Source of the DNA: Cephalopachus bancanus
Lineage: Eukaryota > Chordata > Mammalia > Primates > Tarsiidae
Assembly: GCA_027257055.1 (NCBI GenBank)
Contig: JAPVLO010000954.1
Span: 186,001 to 250,000 of the forward strand
Length of the DNA: 64,000 bases
Direction of reading: 5' to 3'
In this document: in pieces, positions 36,145-47,554 of the stretch
Layout: every line of letters starts with the position of its first letter
How positions within the stretch are numbered: the stretch's first letter is position 1
Notes under the pieces: model-generated
What the model was told of the DNA's origin: nothing
The model's database searches: none
Seen by the model: only the letters and a program-made list of their open reading frames with translations
Position numbers and translations under genes: made by a program

Positions 36145-36870
36145 TTAGAAAGACGTGCAGTAAGAGGTAACATTAAGCTTAGCGGGACAGTTTCTACTAA
36201 TGTGCCTGATTTGTCCACACACATAACATGATTGCACTGAAATATTTTTCTGTTTACCTGCACCCTGCATACCTTGAGCAATCTGTGAAAATGTTTCTCC
36301 CTTCAATGCTGCGGCCAAAGCCATCCCTTGCAGAATAGCTGAGTTTACGTCCACGCGCTGGCATATAAAATCAGTAATCCGTCCGGTTTTGCATATGGGT
36401 CTAAGCAAAGCCTGACAAGTATTATTAGCATTTTCAAAAGCCAATTGTTTGATAAGAATTTCTGCTGCTTCTTCATTAGTAATTACCCAATTAATAGCTG
36501 CAGTGAGTCTGGAAACAAAGTTCTCATAACTTTCCTTAGCCTTTTGTTTTACCTCAGATAAAGAAGAATTCTGAGCAGTGTCTGCCGTTAATTTTTTCCA
36601 CGCGGTGACAACACAATGATTTACCTGAAGCAAAACATGTTTGTGTAGAGAAATTTGATTAGCCATTGGGTATATATACCAGTCCCAGAGAGCATATCAT
36701 GAGAAATAATGAATGACCCAGCAGGTCGATTTAAATTCTGATCCATTTGAATTCTAACTTGATCCTCATACTCGGTTTTCCACAGCTAATAAGCACCTCC
36801 AGACAAACAGCTTTGGGTTAATTGCTGCCAATCTGCGAGAGTCATCCATCGAGAGGCAAATTCATCTAAA
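36145..36870 (-). pseudogene. gag: ERV gag fragment: capsid and first zinc knuckle
   Basis: Capsid/nucleocapsid part of a gag polyprotein. From 36666 down the frame is open for 173 codons. It contains a major-homology-region-like stretch (KQKAKESYENFVSRLTAA, residues about 39-56), a helical capsid C-terminal part (QGMALAAALKGETFS) and one CX2CX4HX4C knuckle (CYVCGQIRHISRNC, residues about 148-161). Upstream, 36667-36870 continues capsid-like codons in another frame (tggcagcaattaaccc region), with a stop at 36790. Capsid N terminus and matrix are missing. The frame ends shortly after the knuckle, before an AT-rich minisatellite. Not functional. Confidence 0.82.
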
Positions 36871-36879
36871 AGTGTAATA

Positions 36880-38397
36880 AAGAGAAAGAAAGAGAATGGG
36901 GGAGAAAGAAAGAGACTGGACTCTGTCTAGTGCAGAAGCTGATTCTATAGTAGGGATAGATATTAAAAGAAAGATGGAGGATACATATAAAGAGGAAGAA
37001 AGAGAAAGAAAGTGGACAACTGTTCAGTGAAATGAGCAGAAGCCATTTATTGGAACCAACCATGAGTCTTTTATCCCAAATTTTCACATGTTAAATCACA
37101 AGACTTTCACGTGAACACAAGGCCAGGTGGATGAGGCACATCCCCCCACCCACCAGGTGTTTTCTTAAGCATGAGGAAGAACAATCCCAATCAAATCACA
37201 AGACTTTCACGTGAACACAAAGCCAGGTGGATGAGGGGTGTCCCCCACCCACCAGGTGTTTTCCCAGGCATGAGGAAGGACAACCCCCAAATTAGCTCAC
37301 TATACCTTATGCTTGGGTTATGTTCCTCAAAGGCAGTACAACAATTCTAACATCATAAAAGCCTAATAATCAATAACTTCTAAAACTTATGCATACCCAA
37401 CACCTAATGACTGACTTAAATCCTAATAACTTTCTATACTGTGCTAATTCTACCTACACTATGGAAACTCTTAATTATAGCTCAAACCAGTTCCTAAAGA
37501 ATGTGGCTCAGTCCAAAGATCACCCTGGGCCGTTTCTAGGAACAGTTGATTACAATCTCTTAACAAAATGGCTATTCTAACATCCTATGTATCTATCTTA
37601 ATTTTTATAAAAGGGTCTAATTCCTAGTCCTAATATATAAGGCTGATCATCAGCAATAAAGCTTCTAAAATAAACCCAAATACAAACTGTAATTGTACTA
37701 AAGCCAAAACCGCATTTACTAGAAAGTGGGAACACTGAAAATTCTAAGGTTAGCTTTATTCTATAGAACCTCAATGTATCATGTTTGATCATGCTTGAAC
37801 TAACATAATTTCCTGACGTAGAGTTACCTATTCTATAATACTTTCTATGAATAAAATAAATTCAGTTTCTATTATAAGTAGAAAAAAACGTACACTAATT
37901 GAAACTAAAGAACCGGTTTAAAGAATGCAGCCCAGTCCAAAGTGGATGCTGGGCTCTTAGGAATATGGCCCAGTCCAAAGTTCGTGTTGGGCCATTTCTG
38001 GTAAGTCTAGATAACCATCTATACCACCTAAACCTGGAATCCGCTCTCTAAATGTATATACTAATTCCACAAATATTCTTTAAAATCTTATAAAGAAGCT
38101 TGTATCATGTATAAGGCTCCCAAATGTGAATCGAGTTTGAAACTGTGTTAAGTTTAAAACTGAAACCTCAGTCTGTGAGAAACGGGAACAATGGATCCCT
38201 AGAGTCAGCCATGCCTGTCATATTCTCAGAACTTCATGCTTAGATCATCAAAGTCCCTGCTAGTGGGTCATGCCAAACAACAAAGAAAGGAGGAGGGAAT
38301 GGGCCTTCAGCTCCTGATCACAACCTGGTGATCTCAGGGTCTGCAGCCCACCTGGATCCCTAACGCTCAGGCGGGCTTCCACAGACGGCTCACAACA
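36880..38397 (-). mobile_element. ERV 5' LTR
   Basis: It begins TGTTGTGAGCC at 38397 on the minus strand, like the solo LTR start. It is about 1.5 kb, longer than the solo LTR partly because of internal duplication. A TATA-like GGATAAAAG (37069-37077) and AATAAA (complement of 37046-37051) are close together near a CT-rich end. Words like GCCCAGTCCAAAG occur three times (about 37508, 37929, 37970). The exact 3' boundary (36870-36900) is uncertain because the sequence passes into gag without a recognisable PBS. Confidence 0.78.
37093..37292 (-). repeat. 100-bp tandem duplication within the ERV LTR
   Basis: Two direct copies, 37093-37192 and 37193-37292, each begin aaatcacaagactttcacgt and contain cacccaccaggtgttttc. 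They differ at a few positions. Duplications upstream of the TATA region are common in LTR enhancers. Confidence 0.9.
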
Positions 38398-38576
38398 TTA
38401 ACATATAGTAAAGTTTGAAGTCTGGAACTGCGATAACCCCTGCTTTGTTTCTTTTGATAAAATTCTTTCGGCTATTCATGATTGTTTATGGTTTCATATG
38501 AATACTTTATTGTAATTTCCAGGTCTTAGAAGAATGATGTTAACTTAATGGTTATTTCATTGTATCTGTAGGTTAA
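38398..38576 (-). mobile_element. Relic L1 of unit 6, second segment (right of ERV)
   Basis: Only the last ~180 bp of the relic (its 5' side) is present, starting at acatatagtaaag directly against the ERV LTR end. Confidence 0.8.
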
Positions 38577-38862
38577 CTAATAGGCTAATTTTTACATTAA
38601 AAGAGGTAAGTAAATACAGGGAAACAAGCATATCAAATTGTCATTCATGACATCAGCCTCAGAACTTTGACTTCATAATTGGAGGGACCTTGGCTATTGA
38701 GCAATCCTTAGGCTTGAAGCACTTGTGTACAGTGCTCTGCCAAATGCGGTAGAAAAGGTGGATTTCATTCCCAAGAAGTGAAGAGAACCATGTGTTCACC
38801 CCTATCCAAAAATGTCTCCAGGGATAAGTGACCATTCAAGAATCCTCTAAACGAGGTAGTCT

Positions 38863-39151
38863 GTTTTTTTTCTTATTGAGTTGGAGTCTCACTCTGTCAC
38901 CCAGACTGGAGTGCAGTGGCCGCTCCCGGCCACCACAGCCACAGCCTGCTGGGCTCTGGCGATCATTCCGCCTCAGCCTTCCAAGTAGCCGGAACTACAG
39001 GCGCACGCAACCACGCCCGGCTGATTTTTTGATTTATTGTAGAGATGAAGTCTTGCTGCCCAAGCGGTACTCAAACCCACAGGCTCAGGCAATCCACTCA
39101 CCTCAGCCTCCCAAAGGTGCGGGATTACAGACTGAGTCACTGAGCCTGGCC
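38863..39151 (-). mobile_element. Alu-type SINE at a private site, unit 6
   Basis: Inserted in the poly(T) of the small retrocopy rather than at the B site; gtct and a T run flank both ends. It keeps tagccggaactacagg and fewer differences from the family pattern, and no other unit has it, so it is a separate, probably later event. Confidence 0.9.
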
Positions 39152-39473
39152 GTCTTGCTGTTTTTTTTAAAGCAGTCTTTATTGAGAGGACCAAGAAACA
39201 CCCAAACTGGTAGGGGACCTGAGGGGGTTGGCCAAGAGGTAGTCTTTTATTATTATGGTCATGGAGTCATGTTGGAGCTTGGTTATAGCACAAATAATGT
39301 TTTAGCACTTTCTTTAGTTTAGAAACTTTTGGATGTTTTTAGTATTGTGTAACAGCCATTGAACAGTTTTTCCTACAGAATTTGTACATTGCTTTTGCTA
39401 AGATCATAATCAATATTCCAGAATTTTCAATTATCTAAATTTTTATACTAATGGAGATCCGAAATACTTAGTA

Positions 39474-40125
39474 CATATATATACATTGAGAATCGTTTTT
39501 CCCATTCTGTTGACTGTTTCCCTGCTCTTCCGATGGTTTCTTTTGTGTTGCAGAATTATATTAATTTGAGGAGATCCCAATTGTCTAACTTACTTCTTAA
39601 GGCATGGGTATTTAGTGCTCTGAAGAGGAATTAGTTACCGGTTCCAGTTTCCCTAATGGTGTCTCCTGCGTTTTCTAAGATTATTATAATTTTGTGTTTT
39701 ATGTTTAGGTCTTTTATTCATTTAGAGTGAATGTGTATGGTGATAGATTGGGGTCCTGTTTCAATCTTGTACATGTTGTCAGCCTTTTCCCAGCACCATT
39801 TACTGAATGTGTTCTCCATTTCTCAGTGAGTGTGGTGGCTTTTTCAAAGATGAGTTGGTTGAGAATTTGAGGATTTCATCCTCTGTCCTGATCCATTGGC
39901 CAATGGACCTATTCTTGTACCAATACCAGGCTGTGTTGATTACTGTAAACATTTAGTAAAGTTTGAAGACTGAAACTGCAATAGCCCCTGCTTTGTTTCT
40001 TTTGATAAGAATCTTTTCACGATTCATGATTGTTTGTGGTTTCATATGAATTCTTTTTTGTAATTTCCAGGTCTGAGAAGAATTATGTTAACTTAATGGT
40101 TATTTCATTGAATCTGCAGATTGAC
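39474..40125 (-). mobile_element. Relic L1 of unit 6, third segment
   Basis: The relic re-enters in the middle (ttgagaatcgtttttcccat) after a back-jump from unit sequence at about 39473, and then continues normally to the 5' edge near cagattgac. Confidence 0.82.
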
Positions 40126-41447
40126 TAAAATGCAAACTTTTACATTAAAGGAGGTAAGTAAAGTCATGGAAACAAGGATGTCAAATTGTCATTTATGACA
40201 ACAGCCTCAGAATTTTGACATCATAATAGGAAGGACATTGACTACTGAGCAATTCTTGGACTTCAAGAAGTTGTGTACAGTGCTCTGGCGAATGCGGTAG
40301 ACATGGTGGATTTCATTCCATAGAAGTGTGTGTTCATACCTGTCCAAAAATTTCACCAGGGAGAATTGACCATTCAAGAATCCTCTAAACGGCGTAGTCA
40401 TTTTTTTTAAGCAGTCTTATTGAGAGGACCAAGAGACACCCAAACTGAGAGGGGACCTGAGGGGGTTGCCCACGAGGTAGTCTTTTATTATTATGGTCAC
40501 GGAGTCCTGCTGGTACTTGCTTATAGCACAACCAAATAATATTTTAGCACTTTCTTCAGTTTAGAAAACTTTGATGTTTTTAGTATTGTGTAACAGCATT
40601 TGGGCAGTTTTCCTACAGGATTTGAACATTGCTTTTGCTAAGATCATTATCAATTTTACAGAATTTTCAATTATCTACAATTTTATACTAATGTAGTGCT
40701 CAAATACTTAGTACTTTGTAAATCTCCATGTTATCTTGGTTTATATATATTGGGCCCCAAAATCTCTTTTTTCTGTGTGCCTCATTTTAAAGGCTTGGTG
40801 ATTAAATGTATCAGATTAATCCGATACTTTGTTGCAGAGTACAGCATTATGTCTTAGGTTGAGAAAATACTAGGGGATTCAATGGAAATTCTCTTTTAAA
40901 TATATACATTGGATTAAAATATAAAGGGAATGTGATTTTATATTTCCTTCCAATACATAAGGGAAACTTTTCTCTAAGGATTGCACATCTGTAACATTTA
41001 ATCAAAATTAACAAGCAGAAAATACAGAGTGCATGAAGAAAATATACACAAATTTGAAGAATGGAAAGAGCTGTATTGAATTACGATGCTGTTTTATTCT
41101 ATAAAATGTTTAAGATTTATTATGCATTCTGCCTTCTGAATAGCACTTACGTACACTGAATCTCAAGGTTCAGTTTTCTAAGAATGAATATAGATCTGGA
41201 ATCTCAACAAATTTCAATTTAGGCAGAAAAAAACATTCAGAATTTAAGTGAGAAACACTGTAGTTGTCAATTTTGAATGCAGAATTACACCAGGTGTGCT
41301 AACGTATTAAAAGGAAAAGGAGTTTTCATTGGAGTATTATACAATTCTTAAACAATTTATCCCAGCATAGTGAACATTTCTAGGCCCAATCCTGAATTGT
41401 AACCATTTTAAAGTTTAAAAAAATTAAAAATAGAATAAATAAATAAA

Positions 41448-44340
41448 GTCAGTGGCATGTTTTACAGATTTAATTAATTAATTAATTTATTCTTTTTTTT
41501 AATGTGGGGTACAATTCAGAGTTAGATATACAAATATTGATTTTGTGGGGTCCCTGGTTGATGAAGTTTGCCCCTCCATTCCTTAGCAGAATCCATCCAC
41601 TGCCAATCTCACCCCTCCCACTAAAGAGTTTTCCACTACTGCCAATCACTTTCTTACAGCACTATGAAGTTATCAAGTTTAGCTCATGAGTGAGAATATA
41701 TGGAACTCTGTTCCTTTTATTCTTTGGTAAATCACTGAAAATGACCTACCTCATGTGCATCAACCATTCTGCAAAATCCTTATATCTGTTATTTTTTATG
41801 GCTCCATAATATTCCACTAATTATATACCACATTTATTTTATCCATTCCAACTTTGATGGGCAACATGGTTGGTACTGTGTTTTTTGCAATTGTGATTAG
41901 AGCTTCATAATACATACTGGGGCAGGTACCTCTTTTTAAAAATGATTTGAGGTCCTCCAGGTATATTTTCTACAGCGAAATTACTGAGTCACATGGTAGG
42001 TCAATATCTTGTCCCTTTAGAAAACTCCACACTCTTTTCCAAAGGTGTTGCTCTGCTTTTCAATCAACATGCAGTGTAGAAGCATTTATTTCTTCCCAAA
42101 TCCTGAACTCATCTGTTATTTTTTGTTTTATTAATGATGGCCAGTCTTACAGGTGTTATTTCAAAATGGTTTCACTTGCAGTTCTTTGATGATGAGTGAG
42201 GCTGAGCAATTTTCATGTGTCTGCTGGCTGCCCGTGTCTCTTCTTATGAAAAGTGTCCAATCACGTATTTTGCACACTTTTCAAAGGGAAAGTTTGTCTG
42301 ATTTTTGTCAGTGTTTGAGTTTCTTGTAGATCCTAGATGTTATGCCTTTTTACAGATATATAGGTGGAGAATCGTTTTTCTCATTCTGTTGGCTGTTTCC
42401 CTGCTCTTCTGATGGTTTCTTTTGTTTTGCAAAAGTATATTAATTTGATGAGATCCCACTGGTCTAACTTACTTTTCAAGGTGTGGATGTTTAGGGCTCT
42501 GAAGAGGAATTAGTTTCCGGTTCCAGTTTCCCTAATGGTGTCTCCTGCGTTTTCTAAGATTATTATAATTTGGTGTTTTACATTTAGATCTTTGATCCAT
42601 TTAGAGTTAATGTGTTTGGTGGTAGATAGGTGTCCTGTATCGATCTTGTTCATGTTGTCAGTCTTTTCCCAGCACCATTTACTGAATATGTTCTCCATTA
42701 CACAGTGGAACTTGGAGGTTTTTTCAAAGATGAGTTCATTGCTAATTTGAGGATTTCATTCTCTGTCCTGATTCATTTGCCTATGGACCTATTCTTGTAC
42801 CAATACCAGGCTCTGTTGATTACTGTAAAAATATAGTAAATTTGACATCTGGAACGCGACAGCTCCTGCTTTGTTTATTTTGATAAGATTCTTTTGACTA
42901 TTCATGATTTTTTATGGTTTCATATGAATTCTTTATTGTAATTTCCAAGTCTAAGAAGAATAATGATAACTTAGTGGTTATTTCATTAAAACTTTAGACT
43001 GACTAAAATGCCAGTTTTTATATTAAAAGGGGTAAGTCAAGTCACGGAAACAAGCATGTCAAATTGTCATTCATGACATCAACTTCAGAACTTTGACATC
43101 ATAATGAGAGGGACATTAACTACTAGCAATTTTTAGGCTTCAAGCACTTGTCTACAATTCTCTGTCTAATGTGGTAGACATGCTGAATTTCATTCCCAAG
43201 AATTGAAGATGACCATGTGTTCACATGGTGAACACATCCAGAAATTTCTCCAGGGATAAGTGACCATTCAAGAATCCTCTAAAAGAAGTAGTAGTTTTTT
43301 TTTTTTAAGCAGGAGTTATTCAAAGGACCAAGAAACTTCTTAAATGGGAGGAGTCCTGAGGGCTTTGCCCATGATGTAGTCTTTTATTATTATGGTCACA
43401 GAGTGCTGTTGGAGCTTGTTTATAAAACACAACCAAATATATTTTAGAACTTTCTTTAGTTTAGAATATTTTGGATGTTTTTAGTATTGTGGAACAGCCT
43501 TTGAGCAGTTTTTCCTACAGGATTTTAACATTGCTTTTGCTAAGATCATGATCAATTTTCCAGAATTTTCATTTATCTATATTTTATATTAATGCGGAGA
43601 CCAAATACTTACTACTTTGTAAATCTCCACGTTATTTTGATTTATATCTATTCGGCCCGAATTCTTTTTTTTCCTTTGTGCCTCATTTTAAATGCTTGGT
43701 TATTAAAAGTATCCGATTAATCCGATACTTTGTTGCAGAGTACAGCATTATGACTTAGGTAGAGAAAATACTGGGGGATTCAATGGAAATACTCTTTTGA
43801 AAATATAAATTGGGTTAAAATATAAAGGGAATGTGATTTCATATTTCCTTCAAATATATTTGGGAAACTTTTCTCTAAAGATTTTACATCTGTAACATTT
43901 AAGCAAAATTAACAAGCAGAAAAAACGAGTGCACCAAGAAAATGTAAACAAATTTTAAGAATGTAAAAAGCTGTATTAAATTACGATACTGTTTTATTTT
44001 CCTAAATTTTTAAGATTTAGCATGCATTCTGCCTTCTGAATAGCACTTAGGTACATTGAATCTCAAGGTTCAGTTTTGTAAGAATGATATAGATCTGGAA
44101 TCTCAACAAGTTTCAATTTAGGCACAACAAAACATTCAGAATTTATGTGAGAAACACTGTAGATGTCAATTTGGAAGGCAGAATTATACCATGTATTCCA
44201 ACGCATTAATAGAAAAAGAAGTTATCATCTGAGTATTATACAATTATTACAAATATCAATCCCTGCATAATGAAAATTTCTAGGCTGAACCCTGAATTGT
44301 AACCAGTTTTAAAAGAAAAAAAATAGAATAAACAAATAAA
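41448..44340 (+). repeat. Array unit 7 (type A, uninterrupted)
   Basis: This 2893-bp unit has no secondary insertion, so it is a clean type A reference. The order is anchor, (ATTAA/ATTT) tract, antisense relic L1 to about 43003, then unrecognised sequence with the retrocopy at 43287-43380. Confidence 0.92.
41470..43003 (-). mobile_element. Relic L1 of unit 7
   Basis: Uninterrupted. The A-rich tail is (ATTA)n-like rather than (ATTT)n. Frame 42510-42698 keeps FSKWCWEKTDNMNKIDTG. Confidence 0.85.
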
Positions 44341-44362
44341 ATCAGCTACATGTTTTACAGCT

Positions 44363-46205
44363 TTCATTTATTTATTTATTTATTTTAATTTTTTAAAAAT
44401 GTGGGATACAATTTAGAGTTAGATATAGAAACATTGATTATGCAGGGTCCCCGGTTGATGAGATATTCCCCTTCCTACCTTAGCAGTATCTTTCCATTGC
44501 CAATCTCACCCTCCCACTGAAGAGTTTTCCACTACTGCTAGCCAATCACTTTCTTACAGCACTATAAGTGATCAAGTTCAGCTCGTGAGTGAGAACATAT
44601 GGAACTCTGTTCTTTGTTTCTGTGATAAATCACTGAAAATGGCTCCCTCATATCAATCAAACGTTCTGCAAAATCCTTGTATCTGTCATTTTTTATGGCT
44701 GCATAATATTCCACTGTGTATATACCACATTTATTTTATCCATTCCAACTTTGATGGGCGACATGGTTGGTACTGTGTTTCTTGCAATTGTGATTAGAGC
44801 TGCAAAAAACATACTGGTGCAGGTATCTTTTTGGTAAAATGATTTGAGTTCCTCCAGTATATTCTCGACAGGGGAATTACTGAGTCACATGGTAGGTCAA
44901 TATCTTGTCCCTTTACAAACCACCACACTGTTTTCCAAAGATTTTACTCTACTTTTCATTCCACATGCAGTGTAGAAGCATTAATTCTTCCCAAATCCTG
45001 ACCTGCATCTGTTATATTTTGTTTTATTAATGATGGCCAGTCTTACAGGTGGTATGTGGTACTTCAAAATGGTTTCATTTGCAGTTCTTTGATGATGAGT
45101 GAGGCTGAGCAATTTTCATGTGTCTGCTGGCTGCCCGTGTCTCTTCTAATGAAAAGTGTCCAATCACGTATTTTGCACACTTTCAAAGGAAAAGTTTGTC
45201 TGATTTTTCTGAGTGATTGAGTTTCTTTTAGATCCTTGATGCTATGCCTTTTTACAGATATATAAGTGGAGAATCGTTTTTCCCATTCTGTTGGCTGTAT
45301 CCCTGCTCTTCTCATGGTTTCTTTTGTTTTGCAGAACTGTATTAATTTGATGAGATCCCACTTGTCTAACTTACTTCTTAAGGCATGGGTATTTACGGCT
45401 CTGAAAGGGAATTAGTTTCTGGTTCCAGTTTCCCTAATGGTGTCTCCTGCGTTTTCTAAGATCATTATAATTTGGTGTTTTACATTTAGGTCTTTGATCC
45501 ATTTAGAATTAATGTGTATAGTGATAGATCGGGGTTCTGTTTCAATCTTGTGCATGTTGTCAGCCTTTTCCCAGCACTATTTACTGAATATATTCTCCAT
45601 TACCCAGTGGGTCTTGGAGGTTTTTTCAAAGATGAGTTGGTTGAGAATTTGAGGATTTCATTCTCTCTCCAGATCCATTGGCCTATGGACCTATTCTTGT
45701 ACCAATAACAGGCTGTGTTGATTATCGTAAACATATAGGAAAGTTTGAAGTCTGAAGCTGCGAAAGCTCCTGCTTTGTTTCTTTTAATAAAATTCTTTTG
45801 GCTATTCATGATTGTTTATGGTTTCACATGAATTCCTTTTTTTTTTTTTTTGAGTTCGATTCTCACTCTGTTGCCCAGACTGGAGATCAGTAGCCACTCC
45901 CGGCCACCGCAACCTCAACCTGCTGTATCCGATGATCCTTCCACCTTAGCCTTCCGAGTATCCGGAATTACAGGCATGCTGTACCACGCTCGGCTGATTT
46001 TTTGATTTATTGTAAAGATGAGGTCTTGCTGCCCAGGTGGGTATCGAACCCGCGGACTCAGGCAATCAACTCACCTCAGCCTCCCAAGGAACGGGATTAC
46101 AGGCTAAACCACCGAACCCGGCCATATTAATACTTTATTGTAATCTCCACGTCTGAGAAGAATGATGTTTACTTAATGATTATTTCATTGAATCTGTAGA
46201 TTGAC
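44363..46205 (-). mobile_element. Relic L1 of unit 8
   Basis: The relic contains the unit-8 SINE. Frames 45064-45315 (ENCSASLIIKELQMK) and 45600-45809 ([15 protein letters not shown]) are on the minus strand. Confidence 0.85.
45836..46122 (-). mobile_element. Alu-type SINE at the B site, unit 8 (different lineage)
   Basis: At the same base position as the B-site SINEs, but it reads tccggaattacagg where the other five share gcctga. The left arm ends ccaccgaacccggc. Either it diverged before that change arose or it inserted independently. Confidence 0.9.
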
Positions 46206-47554
46206 GAAAAGGTTCAGTTTTACATTAAAAGAGGTAAGTAAAGTCAGGGAAACAAGTATGCCAAATTGTCATTGATGACTTCAGTCTCAGAACTTTGACA
46301 TCATAATGGGTGGGACCGTGACTACTGAGCAATCCTTAGGCTTCAAGCACTTGTATACGGTGCTCTGCCAAATGCAGTAGACATGGTGGATTTCATTCCC
46401 AAGAAGTGAAGACAGCCATGTGTTGACACCTATCCAAAAATTTTTCCAGGGATAAGTAACCATTCAAGAATCCTCTAAACGATGTAGTCTTTTTTAAAGC
46501 AGTCTTTCTTGAGAGGACCAAGAAACTCCCAAAGTGGGAGGGGACCTGAAGGCGTTGCCCAAGAGGTAGTCTCTTATTATTATGGTAATGGAGTCCTGTT
46601 GGAGCTTGGTGATAGCACAACCAAATACTAATTTAGCACTTTCTTTAGTTTAGAAACTTTTGGATGTTTTTATATTGTGTAAAGCCTTTGACCCCCTTTT
46701 CCTACAGTATTTGAACTTTGCTTTTGCTAACATCATAATAAATTTTTCCCAAAAATTTTTCAATTATTAAAATTTTTTATACTAATGCAGTACCCAAATA
46801 CTTACTACTTTTTACATTTCCCTGTTATTTTGGTTTATATATATTGGGCCCCAAATTCTCTTTTTTTTGGTGCCTCATTGTAAATGCTTGGTGATTAAAA
46901 AAATCAGATTAATCGTATACTTTGTTGTAGGGTAGAGCATTATGTCTTAGGTAAAGAAAATACTAGGGGATTCAATGGAAATACTCTTTTTAAAAAAATA
47001 AATTGGTTTAAAATTAAAGGGAACGTGATTTTATATTTCCTTCAAATATATAAGGGAAACTTTTCTCTAAGGATTACACATCTGTAACATTCCATCAAAA
47101 TTAACAAGAAAAAAATTTAGATTGCACCAAGAAAATGTACACAAATTTTTAAAAAAGGAAAAAACTTTATTAAATTACATACTGTTTTATTTTCTAAAAA
47201 TTTTTTAAAATTTATTATGCATTCTGCCTTCTGAATAGCATTTAGGTACACTGAATCTTAAGGTTCAGTTTTCTAAGAATGATATTGGTCTGAAATCTCA
47301 AAAAGTTTCACTTTAGGCTAAATAAAACACTCAGAATTTATGTGAGAAACACTGAAGTTGTCAATTTTGAAGGGAGAATTATACCATGTATTCCAACTTA
47401 TTAAAAGGAAAATGAGTAATCATTGGAATACTACACAATTTTAAAAAAAAAGTTCCGTGCATAATGCACAATAAGCTCAACCCTGAATTGCAACCATTTT
47501 TAAATTACAAAAAAAGAATAAACAAAAAACGTCAGTTGCATGTTTTACAGCTTT

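Larger units (their letters stand above)
35000..38397 (-). mobile_element. Truncated betaretrovirus-like endogenous retrovirus
   Basis: On the minus strand the order is LTR (about 36880-38397), gag capsid, nucleocapsid zinc knuckles, then a dUTPase-like pro fragment ending near 35000. PBS, leader and matrix are missing: the LTR runs almost directly into capsid codons. Protease active site, pol, env and the second LTR are absent. The left edge joins unit sequence at cactctgaatag. The right LTR end joins the relic L1 at acatatag, a different unit offset, so the element sits at or beside an array rearrangement. No clear target duplication. Confidence 0.85.
32421..41447 (+). repeat. Rearranged array unit 6 (three unit fragments plus ERV)
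   Basis: Three unit segments are joined out of order. Segment 32421-34999 covers unit offsets 0 to about 2580. After the ERV, 38398-39473 covers offsets of about 1380 to 2150. Segment 39474-41447 jumps back to offset ~925 and runs to the end. All three are type A at the SINE site (33905, 38498, 40045 empty). At least two exchanges or deletions are needed. A separate SINE lies at 38863-39151, at a site not used elsewhere. Confidence 0.85.
44341..47530 (+). repeat. Array unit 8 (mosaic: SINE on a type A background)
   Basis: The unit is 3190 bp and holds a SINE at the B site, but flanking markers are type A on both sides: gctattcatgattg before it; cattaaaagaggtaagtaaa, cttcaagcactt, aatcctctaaacg and atgcag after it. 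Just past the SINE it shares catattaa and gatgtttactt only with unit 9. Homopolymers in 46700-47200 are unusually expanded compared with other units. Confidence 0.9.

Noticed and set aside
46030..46060. tRNA gene suggested by a B-box-like ggttcgataccc on the minus strand in SINEs
   Set aside because: It belongs to the left arm of the Alu-type SINE, where a Pol III B box is expected; there is no cloverleaf around it.
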